Shown: piece by piece, positions 9,531 to 18,789 of the stretch
Layout of the letters: each line of letters begins with the position of its first letter
Position numbering within the stretch: position 1 is the first letter of the stretch
Source of the DNA: Streptomyces roseoverticillatus
GTDB lineage: Bacteria > Actinomycetota > Actinomycetes > Streptomycetales > Streptomycetaceae
Assembly (NCBI RefSeq): GCF_000719265.1
Contig: NZ_JOFL01000009.1
Span: 158,777 to 222,776, forward strand
DNA: 64,000 nucleotides
Reading direction: 5' to 3'
The notes under the pieces: model-generated
The model's database searches: none
Seen by the model: the letters and a program-made list of their open reading frames with translations, nothing else
What the model was told of the DNA's origin: nothing
Position numbers and translations under genes: made by a program

Positions 9531-9878
9531 GTGGAAGTGTCGCGGTTGTGGCACATCACGCTCAGCGTCTCGGGCGCCGAGGCGCCGCTCGCCGAGGTGC
9601 GCCGCGCGCTCGAACAGCTCGCCCACGACCACCCCTTCCTGCTGACCAGCCGCTACGCCCGCGACCACGCCGAGATCCGGTACTGGGAGGAGGCGCGCGA
9701 TCTACACGACGCCGCGGCGGTCGCACTGCGCCTGTGGGGCGAGCACCGCTCGACGGCCCGGCTGCCCCCGTGGGAGATCGTGGGCCTGGAGGTCATCGAC
9801 CGGGAGACGTATCACCAGCGGATCGCCGAGGGCTACGGCCCGCTGCCGGCCACGCCGGTGGGTGTGCACCCGTTCTGA
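9531..9878 (+). CDS. Small conserved protein between proB and proA, function unknown
   Basis: A 115-residue protein of unknown function. It begins near [13 protein letters not shown] and contains [20 protein letters not shown] and [20 protein letters not shown], a compact alpha/beta pattern without signal peptide or membrane segment. The frame is open upstream to 9264, but that part is low-complexity Arg/Pro sequence, so I start at the GTG at 9531 (G-rich Shine-Dalgarno; GTG 9537 is also possible). I recall similar small genes beside proA in other Streptomyces. Confidence 0.7.
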   Translation: MEVSRLWHITLSVSGAEAPLAEVRRALEQLAHDHPFLLTSRYARDHAEIRYWEEARDLHDAAAVALRLWGEHRSTARLPPWEIVGLEVIDRETYHQRIAEGYGPLPATPVGVHPF

Positions 9879-9979
9879 GCGGACCGGCGCGTCCCTCCGG
9901 CCCGTCCGCGGGCCGGACCCTGCGTCCACAGTCCGGAATGCGTGGTGACCCCGGGCCGCGCGCGACTACCCTGCCAGTC

Positions 9980-11299
9980 ATGAGCAGCGTTTTCCCCTCC
10001 CCCCTCGCCGACCCGATGCCGCAGTCCCCGGTGCTGCGCGCCGCCTACCGCGCCCGCGCCGCCGCCGCGGAGCTCGCGCCACTGCCGCGCTCGGTGAAGG
10101 ACGAGGCGCTGCTGGCCATCGCCGACGCCCTTGAGGTGCGGACGAAGGAGATCGTCGAGGCCAACGCCGAGGACGTCGCCAAGGCCCGCGCCGCCGGGAC
10201 GAGCGAGAGCGTCGTCGATCGCCTCACCCTCACCCCGGAGCGGGTGCGGGCCATCGCCAAGGACGTGCGCGACGTGGTGGCCCTGCCCGACCCCGTCGGC
10301 GAGGTCGTCCGCGGCTCCACCCTTCCCAACGGCATCGACCTGCGGCAGGTCCGCGTGCCGCTCGGCGTCGTCGGGATCATCTACGAGGCCCGGCCCAACG
10401 TGACCGTCGACGCGGCCGCGCTGTGCCTGAAGTCCGGCAACGCGGTCCTGCTGCGCGGCTCGTCCTCCGCGTACGCCTCCAACACCGCGCTCGTGCGCGT
10501 CATCCGCGACGCCGTGGGCGGGGCCGGCCTGCCGGCCGACGCCGTGCAGCTGGTGCCGGGCGAGAGCCGCGAGTCGGTGCGCGAGCTGATGCGCGCCCGC
10601 GGCATGGTCGACGTGCTGATCCCGCGCGGCGGCGCCTCCCTGATCCGTACGGTCGTGGAGGAGTCCACGGTCCCCGTCATCGAGACGGGCACCGGCAACT
10701 GCCATGTGTACGTGGACGCGCAGGCCGACCTGGACATGGCGGTGGACATCCTCGTCAACTCCAAGGCGCAGCGCGTGAGCGTGTGCAACGCGGCCGAGAC
10801 GCTGCTCGTGCACCAGGACATCGCCGCGGAGTTCCTGCCGAAGGCGCTCGCCGCCCTGGCGGAGGCCGGCGTGACGGTGCACGGCTGCGAGCGCGTCCTG
10901 GAGCTGGCCGAGGGCAGCCCGGCCACGGTGGTGCCGGCCACTGTCGAGGACTGGGAGACCGAGTACCTCTCGTACGACATCGCCGCCGCCGTCGTGGACG
11001 ACCTGGACGCCGCGGTCCGCCACATCCGGCTGTGGTCCTCCGGCCACACCGAGGCCATCGTGACCACGTCGCAGGCCGCCGCCCGCCGCTTCACCCAGCT
11101 CGTGGACGCGACGACCGTCGCGGTCAACGCCTCGACGCGGTTCACGGACGGCAGCCAGTTCGGCTTCGGCGCCGAGATCGGCATCTCCACGCAGAAGCTG
11201 CACGCGCGCGGCCCGATGGGCCTGCCCGAGCTGACCTCGACGAAGTACATCGTCACGGGCGACGGTCACGTGCGCGGCAACGGGCTCCCCGCGAGCTGA
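9980..11299 (+). CDS. proA: Gamma-glutamyl phosphate reductase
   Basis: Second proline-biosynthesis enzyme, reducing gamma-glutamyl phosphate with NADPH to glutamate-5-semialdehyde. The 439-residue aldehyde-dehydrogenase-fold protein shows [47 protein letters not shown], the catalytic-Cys region [15 protein letters not shown] (Cys near residue 270) and the C-terminal [15 protein letters not shown]. Start at ATG 9980; earlier codons in this frame overlap the preceding gene. Full family length. Confidence 0.97.
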   Translation: MSSVFPSPLADPMPQSPVLRAAYRARAAAAELAPLPRSVKDEALLAIADALEVRTKEIVEANAEDVAKARAAGTSESVVDRLTLTPERVRAIAKDVRDVVALPDPVGEVVRGSTLPNGIDLRQVRVPLGVVGIIYEARPNVTVDAAALCLKSGNAVLLRGSSSAYASNTALVRVIRDAVGGAGLPADAVQLVPGESRESVRELMRARGMVDVLIPRGGASLIRTVVEESTVPVIETGTGNCHVYVDAQADLDMAVDILVNSKAQRVSVCNAAETLLVHQDIAAEFLPKALAALAEAGVTVHGCERVLELAEGSPATVVPATVEDWETEYLSYDIAAAVVDDLDAAVRHIRLWSSGHTEAIVTTSQAAARRFTQLVDATTVAVNASTRFTDGSQFGFGAEIGISTQKLHARGPMGLPELTSTKYIVTGDGHVRGNGLPAS

Positions 11300-11349
11300 A
11301 TTCCCCTACGGGCTGAGCGGATTGACCGTTCCGGGGCTACGCTGGACGG

Positions 11350-11991
11350 GTGCCGGACGACGTGGGGGGCCAGCCGTTCCCGGACGGCGAGGAGCCCGAC
11401 AGCAACCGCAGCGGGGACGATCGGGACGACCCCTTCGCCTCCGTGGTCTTCGACGAGGATTTCGTGCGGTCCGCGAGGATCCGCGAGCCCTCAGCGGTCG
11501 AGCGGATGCTCGCCGCCGACCGGGCACGCGCCGAAAGCGAGACGTCACAGTCCGCTCCGTCGCCGCGCTCCCGGTCCGGCGGCGGCCCCGCCGACGATGA
11601 TCTCGACGCCTATGAGGACGGCTTCGGCGGCGCCCTGCCGGGGTACCACCCGGGCCGTGCGGGCACCTGGCCGACCCTCACCCACGACCTGGACCCGGAC
11701 GACGCCTACGGGCCGTACGGCCGCCACGGCGGCCCCCGGCGCCCCTACCGGGGCCATGCCCGCTGGCACCGTCCGGTGGCCTGGGTGCTCGCGGTGGTGA
11801 TGGGCATAGGCGTGGTGGCCCTCGCCTTCGCCGCCGTCTACCGCAGCGCCTCCTCGGGCAATCGGCCGAGCTCCGATCCGCCGCCCGCGACCACCGGCGT
11901 GGACGCCCCGGCGGGCTCCCGGCCGGGCCCGCTGCCCTCCGTATCAGCGGATTCCGAGCCTCCGGTGGCTTCGGCGGCGCCCCGCCCCTGA
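11350..11991 (+). CDS. Single-pass membrane protein with shared VVFDEDFVR motif
   Basis: A 213-residue protein of unknown function. A polar, Asp/Gly-rich cytoplasmic region contains FASVVFDEDFVRSARIREPS (about residues 33-53), followed by one membrane helix (WVLAVVMGIGVVALAFAAVY, about 144-164) and a short Pro/Ser-rich outer tail. The same motif recurs in the next gene, so the two are probably duplicated partners. Start GTG 11350. The position between proA and an M48 protease matches genes I recall from the S. coelicolor SCO2582-2584 neighbourhood, implicated in spore-envelope synthesis; that link is inference. Confidence 0.7.
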   Translation: MPDDVGGQPFPDGEEPDSNRSGDDRDDPFASVVFDEDFVRSARIREPSAVERMLAADRARAESETSQSAPSPRSRSGGGPADDDLDAYEDGFGGALPGYHPGRAGTWPTLTHDLDPDDAYGPYGRHGGPRRPYRGHARWHRPVAWVLAVVMGIGVVALAFAAVYRSASSGNRPSSDPPPATTGVDAPAGSRPGPLPSVSADSEPPVASAAPRP

Positions 11992-12146
11992 CCGGCCCCG
12001 CCGGAGGCCAGGGGCTCACCCGCCGCAACCGCTGTGACCTGCACGTATGCGCGTGCCCCCGGCAGGCTTATCCGATCCGGAATTTCTTCGGAACTTGTCG
12101 TGTACCACGGCGTTTACCGGAGCCCCGGTAGACCTACTCTTGATGT

Positions 12147-13190
12147 ATGGACGGGCCTGGAGACCCACCTGAGGGCACGCCCGAGGGTGTCCCGGCAGGT
12201 GGGGACGACGAGTACCGATCCGTCGTCTTCGACGAATCGTTCGTCCGCGCTGCCCGCCTGCAGGAGCTCTCCGCCAGCGAGCGCATGGGTGATCACGCGC
12301 TCGCCGTCCGCACCCGGCACGTGTGGTCCCGGGTCAGCACCTCCCGGCAGGTCCTCGTCCTCGTGATCCTCATAGCCCTGGCCTTCGGCACGGCCGTCTA
12401 CATGGGATTGCGCCATCCCTACAAGGACCCGGTCGTGCCCGCGGCCGAGCCGATGCGCGCCATGCTCGTGCCGCTGGCCCCCAAGGAGCCGGTGCCCGGC
12501 GGCGGCGCGCAGGAGCTGTTCGACCGCAGCCCCGCCGCGCAGTTCCGGCTCGGCACCGAAGGCGTGAATCTGCCCCCGGCGCGCAGCACCCAGCACTTCT
12601 CCGAGAGCCAGGTGATGGCGGCCCTCGCCGCCGCCAAGGAGTACACGGTCAAGTCGGCCCTCGACCCGGCCGTGCTCACCGGAGGCTCCCAGCGGACCGT
12701 CCGGCTGCTGCTGGACCCGGCCCAACTCGACCAGTTCGACCGGAGCTTCGACCGGCCCGCGAACGACGGGCGGCACGCGGCCACGGCCTGGCTCGTGCGC
12801 TTCGACCCGGCGCGGGTCGCCCTCGTGGACACGCCCGTCCGCACGCGCGGCGTCTTCCACATCTCCGAGAGCGGGCCGGCGACGCTGGAGGTCTCCGCCG
12901 ACCACACCTTCGTCTACGCCGTCCGCCCGGCGACCGGCCCGCAGGACGCGTCGCTGTTCACCGTGCGGCGCGAGATGCGGTTCCGGTTCGACCGGGACGG
13001 GCTGCAGGAGCACCACCTGATCGTGGTGCAGAGCTATCTGCAGGCCGGCCCGCAGTCCTGCTCGGCCGACGACGAGGCCTACCTGCGGCCCCTCCTGGCC
13101 GGCCAGAAGCCGGACGGATCCGTGCCGGGCACGGATCCGTACAGCACGGATCCGCCTGCCGGCGCGGTGTGCGGGGTGCTGGGGCGCTAG
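12147..13190 (+). CDS. Single-pass membrane protein with large extracytoplasmic domain
   Basis: A 347-residue protein of unknown function. The cytoplasmic N-terminus carries YRSVVFDESFVRAARLQELS (about 22-42), nearly the same as the motif in the gene before it. A membrane helix follows (QVLVLVILIALAFGTAVYMG, about 68-87), then about 255 outer residues including ALDPAVLTGGSQRTVRLLLD and DHTFVYAVRPATG; two outer Cys (Cys in PQSCSAD and AVCGVLGR) could form a disulfide. Start ATG 12147. The type II topology fits an envelope-associated role. Confidence 0.75.
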   Translation: MDGPGDPPEGTPEGVPAGGDDEYRSVVFDESFVRAARLQELSASERMGDHALAVRTRHVWSRVSTSRQVLVLVILIALAFGTAVYMGLRHPYKDPVVPAAEPMRAMLVPLAPKEPVPGGGAQELFDRSPAAQFRLGTEGVNLPPARSTQHFSESQVMAALAAAKEYTVKSALDPAVLTGGSQRTVRLLLDPAQLDQFDRSFDRPANDGRHAATAWLVRFDPARVALVDTPVRTRGVFHISESGPATLEVSADHTFVYAVRPATGPQDASLFTVRREMRFRFDRDGLQEHHLIVVQSYLQAGPQSCSADDEAYLRPLLAGQKPDGSVPGTDPYSTDPPAGAVCGVLGR

Positions 13191-13275
13191 CCGTTTCGCC
13201 GAACGTGGGGGTCGCCCACGGTTCGGCACCGCCGGGATCCGGCGCGGTGGCTGATCGCCGCCGCGGCGGAAAGAG

Positions 13276-13352
13276 TTTGCCGAGCCCGGCAAAGTTCTGC
13301 AGCCGCGAGGCCTGAGGCGCCGCCGGCGCGGAATCCGCCGAGCCCGGCAAGG
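13276..13352. repeat. Two copies of GCCGAGCCCGGCAA in a spacer
   Basis: The palindrome TTTGCCGAGCCCGGCAAA (13276-13293) and a second GCCGAGCCCGGCAA copy (about 13338-13351) lie in the 254-base gap between convergent genes. They probably serve as terminator stems. Confidence 0.5.
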
Positions 13353-13444
13353 ACTCCCCGCCGCGACGGCGCTCAGCACCCACCGGCCGTTCCGGCGGTG
13401 CCGTACGACCCCGGTCCCGGCCGGAAACCCGGGCGAAAAGGCCG

Positions 13445-14569
13445 CTAGGCCTTCTCCGTGCCCTCCGAGGGTCCCTCGGGGCCCTTCCCGGGGTCCTTGG
13501 GGGAGCCGCTCCCCGAAGGGCCGGGGCGGCCCGTGAACGCGTCCCGCAGGCGCCCGCCGAGGTCGCCCGCGCCGCCGGCGATGTCCCGCACCAGCCCCAT
13601 CAGGGGGTCCTTGCTCGCCTTCACCGACTCCGCGTAGTGGTTCGCCGACTCCCGGAAGGAGTCGGTCACCGACGCGTCCTTGTCCTCGTCGCGCCGCGGG
13701 TAGTGCCCGTCCATGATCCGCTGGAAGTCCCGGCTCGCGGCCCACTTCTTCAGCTCCGCCGCCCGCACGGTGGTGAACGGGTGGCTGCGCGGCAGCACGT
13801 TCATGATCTTGAGGACGGAGTCGCGCAGGTCCCCGCCCGCCTCGTACTCCTCGGCCTGCGCGAGGAACGCGTCGACGTTCATCTCGTGCAGGTGGTTGCC
13901 GCCCGCGATCTTCATCAGGCCGCGCATCGAGGCCTGGACGTCCTGGCCCACCAGCAGCCCCGCCCGGTCCGCGGACAGCTCCGACTTGCGGAACCACTCC
14001 CGCAGTGCCGTCACGATCGCCATGATCGCGACGTTGCCCAGGGGGATCCAGGCGACCTTGACGGCGAAGTTCGTCAGGAAGAGCAGGATGGTGCGGTAGA
14101 CGGCGTGCCCGGAGAGGGCGTGCCCCGCCTCGTGGCCGACGACGGCCCGCATCTCCTCCTCGTCGAGCAGCTCGACCAGGCCCGTGGTGACGACGATGAC
14201 GGGCTCGTCCAGGCCGATGCACATCGCGTTGGGCTGGGGGTCCTGCGTGACGTACATCGGCGGGACCTTCGGCAGGTCCAGGAGGTAGCAGGCGTCCAGC
14301 AGCATGGTGTGCAGGTGCTGGAACTGCTGCTCGCCCACGCGCACCGAGTCCGACAGGAACAGCAGGCGCAGGCTGCGCTCGGGCAGCAGCCCGCTCAGCG
14401 CCTTGAAGACCGTGTCGAAGCCGCTCAGCTTGCGCAGCGCCACGAGGGCGGAGCGGTCCGCCGGATGCTCGTAGGCGCGGGAGGAGATGCCCGGGAAGCG
14501 CCTTCGCTGCCGGCCGGGCAGCCGGTCCCCCGGAGCGTGGCCGTTGCTGCCGTTGCTGCTGTCACTCAT
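13445..14569 (-). CDS. M48 family metalloprotease
   Basis: A zinc protease of the M48 (HtpX/Ste24-like) family, 374 residues. The zinc site is AVVGHEAGHALSGHAVY (HEAGH near residue 145), and ELSADRAGLLVGQD near 200 carries the third ligand. A hydrophobic segment after the HEAGH (ILLFLTNFAVKVAWIPLGNVAIMAIV) suggests membrane association. NPYRSVIV-type tetracysteines are absent; SHPFTTVRAAELKKWA is the usual C-terminal M48 block. The last 60 residues are Gly/Pro/Ser-rich and disordered. It is convergent with the membrane-protein pair; the substrate is unknown. Confidence 0.9.
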   Translation of the reverse strand: MSDSSNGSNGHAPGDRLPGRQRRRFPGISSRAYEHPADRSALVALRKLSGFDTVFKALSGLLPERSLRLLFLSDSVRVGEQQFQHLHTMLLDACYLLDLPKVPPMYVTQDPQPNAMCIGLDEPVIVVTTGLVELLDEEEMRAVVGHEAGHALSGHAVYRTILLFLTNFAVKVAWIPLGNVAIMAIVTALREWFRKSELSADRAGLLVGQDVQASMRGLMKIAGGNHLHEMNVDAFLAQAEEYEAGGDLRDSVLKIMNVLPRSHPFTTVRAAELKKWAASRDFQRIMDGHYPRRDEDKDASVTDSFRESANHYAESVKASKDPLMGLVRDIAGGAGDLGGRLRDAFTGRPGPSGSGSPKDPGKGPEGPSEGTEKA

Positions 14570-14645
14570 CGAGACCCCCTCGGCGGCGTATGCACCTTCC
14601 GGACCCCACCCTAGGCGCTGCCGCCGGCGGGGCTACCGTGGAGGC

Positions 14646-14813
14646 ATGTCCCCTTTGCATGCACTCGCCGCGCAGCCAGGCGTCACCGAGCTCCTCGCCG
14701 TCTCCAAGGACGACACGGGGCCGGGGCCCGTCATCCGTACGGTGCTCATCGTCGGCGTGGTCGGGATCGTCTTCCTGGCCTGGTTCCTGCTGCGCGGCTA
14801 CAAGAAGGACTGA
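14646..14813 (+). CDS. Small membrane protein (55 aa)
   Basis: Short ORF MSPLHALAAQPGVTELLAVS... with one membrane helix (VIRTVLIVGVVGIVFLAWFL) and a basic end (RGYKKD). Start ATG 14646 has GGAGG a few bases upstream. It is one of two adjacent small genes of the same size and layout before nadD. Function unknown. Confidence 0.65.
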   Translation: MSPLHALAAQPGVTELLAVSKDDTGPGPVIRTVLIVGVVGIVFLAWFLLRGYKKD

Positions 14814-14951
14814 CGCGGGAGGGAAGGACGGCGGAAGAACGGCTGACGCCGCGCCGCAAGGCGTGGAGTCGGCGTGAGCCCGCCCGCGGCCCCCGCATAC
14901 GATGTGGCAGAAGTCTCTGCCCGCTACCGTCCCGGATAGGTCCTGCCGACG

Positions 14952-15116
14952 ATGACTGCCTTCGCCTCAGCGCACACCGCCCTCGCCACCCTCGCCTCCG
15001 AGGGCGAGCACGTCGATACGCACGCGAGCATCAGCCCGTTCATGACCGGCGGCGCCGCCCTGGTCATCCTGCTGCTCCTGCTGTGGGTCACCACCCGCTT
15101 CAACCGCGACCGCTGA
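14952..15116 (+). CDS. Small membrane protein (54 aa)
   Basis: Short ORF starting [18 protein letters not shown], with a single helix [18 protein letters not shown] and a basic end (NRDR). A His/Asp/Glu-rich patch ([10 protein letters not shown]) precedes the helix. It ends 55 bases before nadD and resembles the previous small gene in length and topology, though the sequences do not align well. Function unknown. Confidence 0.6.
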   Translation: MTAFASAHTALATLASEGEHVDTHASISPFMTGGAALVILLLLLWVTTRFNRDR

Positions 15117-15171
15117 GCGAGCCGGTCCCTGGGCGTCCGGCCTCCGGCCGCGCCCAGTAGGGTCTGCACGC

Positions 15172-15777
15172 ATGGGAGAGCAGACAGGGCCCGTGAAGCG
15201 GCGGCTCGGCGTGATGGGCGGGACCTTCGACCCGATCCACCACGGCCACTTGGTCGCCGCGAGCGAGGTGGCCGCGCGTTTCCACCTGGACGAGGTGGTC
15301 TTCGTACCGACGGGACAGCCGTGGCAGAAGAGCCACCGCGAGGTGTCGCCGGCGGAGGACCGCTATCTGATGACGGTGATCGCCACGGCGTCCAACCCGC
15401 AGTTCTCGGTCAGCCGGATCGACATCGACCGCGGCGGCCCGACGTACACCACGGACACGCTCCGTGAGCTGGCCGCGCTCAACGACGACTCGGACCTGTT
15501 CTTCATCACGGGCGCCGACGCGCTGTCCCAGATCCTCACCTGGCGGGACACGGAGGAGCTGTTCTCCCTGGCCCACTTCATCGGCGTGACCCGGCCCGGC
15601 CACATACTGACCAACCCCGGGCTGCCGGAGGGCGGCGTCTCCCTCGTCGAGGTGCCGGCCCTCGCGATCTCCTCCTCGGACTGCCGGGCGCGCGTGGCGC
15701 AGGGCGATCCGGTCTGGTATCTGGTCCCCGACGGTGTCGTGCGCTACATCAACAAGCGCAAGCTCTACCGGCACTGA
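15172..15777 (+). CDS. nadD: Nicotinate-nucleotide adenylyltransferase
   Basis: Adenylates nicotinate mononucleotide in NAD synthesis. The 201-residue nucleotidyltransferase-fold protein has the signature [20 protein letters not shown], the substrate-binding region [28 protein letters not shown] and the C-terminal [16 protein letters not shown] (the ISSS/R phosphate-binding motif, with Cys before Arg where Ile is usual). Start ATG 15172; a GTG seven codons later is an alternative. It heads the nadD-LCP-rsfS-phosphatase run. Confidence 0.95.
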   Translation: MGEQTGPVKRRLGVMGGTFDPIHHGHLVAASEVAARFHLDEVVFVPTGQPWQKSHREVSPAEDRYLMTVIATASNPQFSVSRIDIDRGGPTYTTDTLRELAALNDDSDLFFITGADALSQILTWRDTEELFSLAHFIGVTRPGHILTNPGLPEGGVSLVEVPALAISSSDCRARVAQGDPVWYLVPDGVVRYINKRKLYRH

Positions 15778-15808
15778 GGCACGGACCGAGGGGTACCGAG
15801 GGGAACCG

Positions 15809-17515
15809 GTGAACGACCGACAGGACCCGTACGCACACCAGCCGCAGGTGTACGGCTACGACGCCTACGGGCAGCCGGTGTACCGGCCGGACGCGCCCGA
15901 GCTGGTCTACGACCCGTACGGTCAGCCGGTGCAGCAGCAGCCCTATCCTCCGCAGGAGCCCGTGCACGGGGCCCAGGGCGGCGGGTACGGCGGGTACGAC
16001 GCGGCGGGCGGCTACGACCCGTACGGCATGCCCGCGCAGGAGTCCTCTCAGCAGCCCGTCCAGCAACCTGTTCAGCAGCCCGTCCAGCAGCAGTGGATCC
16101 CGCGGCAGGCGGGCCCGCCCTACGCCGGGGGGCAGGGTGCCCAGGCGCCCGGAGCGCGGGCCCCCGAGCCGTACGAGCAGCAGCCCCGGGAATCCGCGGC
16201 CGGTCCGCAGGCCGCGTCCGGCGGGCCGGGCGGGCAGGCCCCCGGCAGCGACGCCGATCCCACCGCGGCGGCGGACTACCGCACCGAGCAGTTCTCGTTC
16301 ATCGAGGAGCCCGACGAGGACTCCGAGGACGTCATCGACTGGCTCAAGTTCAGCGAGAGCCGCACCGAGCGGCGCGACGAGCGCAAGCGCAAGGGCCGCA
16401 ACCGGATCGTGGCGCTCGCCGTGGTGCTCGTCCTCGCGGTGGGCGGCGCGGCGGCCTACCTGTTCCTGAGCGGCCCGGACGACAAGAAGGGCGCGGCCGC
16501 GTCCGGCGGCGGGCAGAAGCGCGACGTGATCGTCGTCCACCTGCGGCAGACGCACGGCGGCGGCTCCTCCACGGCCTTGCTGGTCGACAACGAGACCACC
16601 CGGAAGGGCACCACGGTCCTGCTGCCGAACACCCTGGCCGTCGCCAAGGAGGGCGGCGCGGGCGCAACGACGCTCGGCAAGTCCGTCCAGGACGACGGCA
16701 CCGGCGCGACCCGGGACGCCCTGAACACGCTGCTGGGCTCCGACATCAAGGGCAGCTGGCGGCTGGACACGCCCTACCTGGAGAACCTGGTGGAGCTCGT
16801 CGGCGGCATCGAGGCCGACACGGACACGGACGTCCCCGGCGAGAAACAGGGCGACGGGCCGGTGGTCCGGCGCGGCACCGCGCAGAGCCTGAGCGGCCGC
16901 ATGGCGGTGGCCTACGCCACCTACCGGGGGCCCGGCGAGGACGAGGGCAAGCAGCTCACCCGGTTCGGCCAGGTCATGCAGGCGGTGCTGAAGAAGATGC
17001 CGGCCGACGGCGCCTCGGCGACGCGCACCGTGGAGACGCTGGCGCAGATCCCCGACCCGTCGCTGTCCACCGAGCAGCTGGGCGCCTCCCTGGCCCACCT
17101 CGCGGCGCTGGCCAAGAAGGGCTCGTACGCCACCTCCGTGCTCCCCGTGCAGCAGGACGGCACCCTCGGCGAGAAGGCCACCGGCGGGCTCGTCAAGGAC
17201 GTCCTGGGCGGCACGGTGCGCAACACCGACCCGAACGCGGCGCCCCGGGTGAGCGTGAAGAACGCCACAGGCGGCAAGGGCGCGGCGACCTCCGCGCAGA
17301 TCACCTTGGTCAACAGCGGCTACAGCGTGATCGACGGCGGCACGGCGGGCGCCGCGGAGACGGCCTCGGCGGTGCTCTACGCGGACGAGAAGCGGGCGGC
17401 GCAGGCCCGGGAGGTCGCCAAGACCCTGGGGCTGCCGGCGGGCGCCGTGAAGCAGGCAAAGGACGCCGGCACGGCCGACGTCACCGTGGTCCTGGGCAAG
17501 GACTACAAGGGCTGA
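15809..17515 (+). CDS. LCP-like / LytR C-terminal domain membrane protein
   Basis: A 568-residue envelope protein. Residues 1-150 are Tyr/Gln/Pro/Gly-rich with repeats (YGQPV, QQPVQQPVQQ). An acidic/basic linker precedes the membrane helix (RIVALAVVLVLAVGGAAAYL, about 200-220). The outer part is LCP-like (VIVVHLRQTHGGGSSTALLV to about residue 420) and ends with a LytR_C domain (PRVSVKNATG, VINSGYSV-like NSGYSVIDGG, AGTADVTVVLGKDY). LCP enzymes attach glycopolymers to peptidoglycan, but here the usual IPRD-type Arg/Asp motif reads LLPNTLAV. The position between nadD and rsfS matches S. coelicolor PdtA (SCO2578), as I recall. Start GTG 15809. Confidence 0.8.
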   Translation: MNDRQDPYAHQPQVYGYDAYGQPVYRPDAPELVYDPYGQPVQQQPYPPQEPVHGAQGGGYGGYDAAGGYDPYGMPAQESSQQPVQQPVQQPVQQQWIPRQAGPPYAGGQGAQAPGARAPEPYEQQPRESAAGPQAASGGPGGQAPGSDADPTAAADYRTEQFSFIEEPDEDSEDVIDWLKFSESRTERRDERKRKGRNRIVALAVVLVLAVGGAAAYLFLSGPDDKKGAAASGGGQKRDVIVVHLRQTHGGGSSTALLVDNETTRKGTTVLLPNTLAVAKEGGAGATTLGKSVQDDGTGATRDALNTLLGSDIKGSWRLDTPYLENLVELVGGIEADTDTDVPGEKQGDGPVVRRGTAQSLSGRMAVAYATYRGPGEDEGKQLTRFGQVMQAVLKKMPADGASATRTVETLAQIPDPSLSTEQLGASLAHLAALAKKGSYATSVLPVQQDGTLGEKATGGLVKDVLGGTVRNTDPNAAPRVSVKNATGGKGAATSAQITLVNSGYSVIDGGTAGAAETASAVLYADEKRAAQAREVAKTLGLPAGAVKQAKDAGTADVTVVLGKDYKG

Positions 17516-17660
17516 GCACGGCTGATCACGCTGGTCACGGGGGCGGGGACACCGCGGTCGGCGGTCACGGACGGTGGCCGCCGAAATGCCCAGGAGGGCC
17601 ACCGGTGGGTCGTGAGACCCTTGATGGGTACCTGACCCCCTTCGACCGAAAGCATGGCTT

Positions 17661-18107
17661 GTGACCGCCACGGACCGCTCCATCGAGCTCATCAAGGCCG
17701 CCGCCCAGGCGGCCGCCGACAAGCTCGCGCACGACATCATCGCGTACGACGTCAGCGACGTACTGTCGATCACCGACGCCTTCCTGCTGGCCTCGGCCCC
17801 CAACGACCGCCAGGTCAAGTCGATCGTCGACGAGATCGAGGAGCACCTGCTCAAGGAGCTCGGCGCCAAGCCGGTGCGCCGCGAGGGCGACCGTGACGCC
17901 CGCTGGGTGCTGCTGGACTACGTCGACATCGTCGTCCACGTGCAGCACAGCGAGGAGCGCGTCTACTACGCCCTGGAGCGGCTGTGGAAGGACTGCCCGG
18001 AGATCGAGCTGCCCGCCGACGCCGCCGCCACCCGCGGCAAGGGCGAGGAGCACGCCCGGGCCCGGGCCGCGGAGGCCGGCGAGGGCTTCGACGACGCGGG
18101 CCGGTGA
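17661..18107 (+). CDS. rsfS: Ribosomal silencing factor RsfS
   Basis: Binds L14 on the 50S subunit and blocks subunit joining under nutrient stress. The 148-residue product has the Iojap/DUF143 pattern: AAADKLAHDIIAYDVSDVL, ITDAFLLASAPNDRQVKSI, EGDRDARWVLLDYVDIVVHV, EERVYYALERLWKD. The C-terminus is charged and Ala-rich. Start GTG 17661. The histidine phosphatase gene follows six bases later. Confidence 0.95.
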   Translation: MTATDRSIELIKAAAQAAADKLAHDIIAYDVSDVLSITDAFLLASAPNDRQVKSIVDEIEEHLLKELGAKPVRREGDRDARWVLLDYVDIVVHVQHSEERVYYALERLWKDCPEIELPADAAATRGKGEEHARARAAEAGEGFDDAGR

Positions 18108-18113
18108 GCTGAG

Positions 18114-18761
18114 CTGACCAGCAAGAGCAGCGGCCGCCGCATCGTCCTGTGGCGGCACGGCCAGACCGCCTGGAACCTGGAGCGCCGCTTCCAGGGCTCC
18201 ACGGACATCGAGCTGACCGGGACCGGCGTCGCGCAGGCGCGCCGGGCCGCCCGGCTGCTGGCCGGGCTCCGGCCGGACGCCATCATCGCCTCGGACCTCC
18301 AGCGGGCCGCGGCGACGGCGGCGGAGCTCGCCGCGGTCACCGGCCTGGAGGTCAGCCACCACTCCGAGCTGCGCGAGACGTACGCGGGCGTGTGGCAGGG
18401 CCTCACGCACGAGGAGATCATCGCGCGGTACGGCGAGGAGTACACGGCGTGGAAGCGCGGCGAGCCGGTCCGGCGCGGCGGCGGCGAGCTGGAGACCGAG
18501 GTCGCCGACCGGGCCGCCCCGGTCGTCCTGGAGCAGGCTGGGAAGCTGCCCGAGGACGGCACGCTCGTCGTCGTCAGCCACGGCGGCACCATCCGCACCA
18601 CCATCGGCCGGCTGCTCCAGCTGGAGTCCCGGTCGTGGGAGGCGCTGGGCGGCCTCACCAACTGCTGCTGGTCCGTGCTGGGCGAGGGTGCGCGCGGCTG
18701 GCGCCTGCTGGAGCACAACGCGGGAACGCTCCCCGAGCCGGTCCTCGGCGACGACGACTGA
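18114..18761 (+). CDS. Histidine phosphatase (phosphoglycerate mutase-like), probable CTG start
   Basis: Histidine-phosphatase superfamily protein: RIVLWRHGQTAWNLERRFQG (phospho-His), LRETYAGVWQG, and VVVSHGGTIRTTIGRLL with the second catalytic His. Such genes next to rsfS are often called phosphoglycerate mutase, but the substrate is unknown. The conserved N-terminus begins at once after the rsfS stop (18105-18107). The frame holds no ATG, GTG or TTG before the RHG motif, leaving CTG at 18114 (GGTGAG upstream) as the plausible start, for 215 residues. The first ATG/GTG, at 18390, would delete the active site. Confidence 0.85.
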   Translation: MTSKSSGRRIVLWRHGQTAWNLERRFQGSTDIELTGTGVAQARRAARLLAGLRPDAIIASDLQRAAATAAELAAVTGLEVSHHSELRETYAGVWQGLTHEEIIARYGEEYTAWKRGEPVRRGGGELETEVADRAAPVVLEQAGKLPEDGTLVVVSHGGTIRTTIGRLLQLESRSWEALGGLTNCCWSVLGEGARGWRLLEHNAGTLPEPVLGDDD

Positions 18762-18789
18762 GCGCCGCCGGGGCGCCCCGGGCCCGGAT

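Noticed and set aside
12114..14222. 702-codon minus-strand frame
   Set aside because: It covers the membrane-protein gene and part of the M48 gene in the wrong frame; no recognisable domain.
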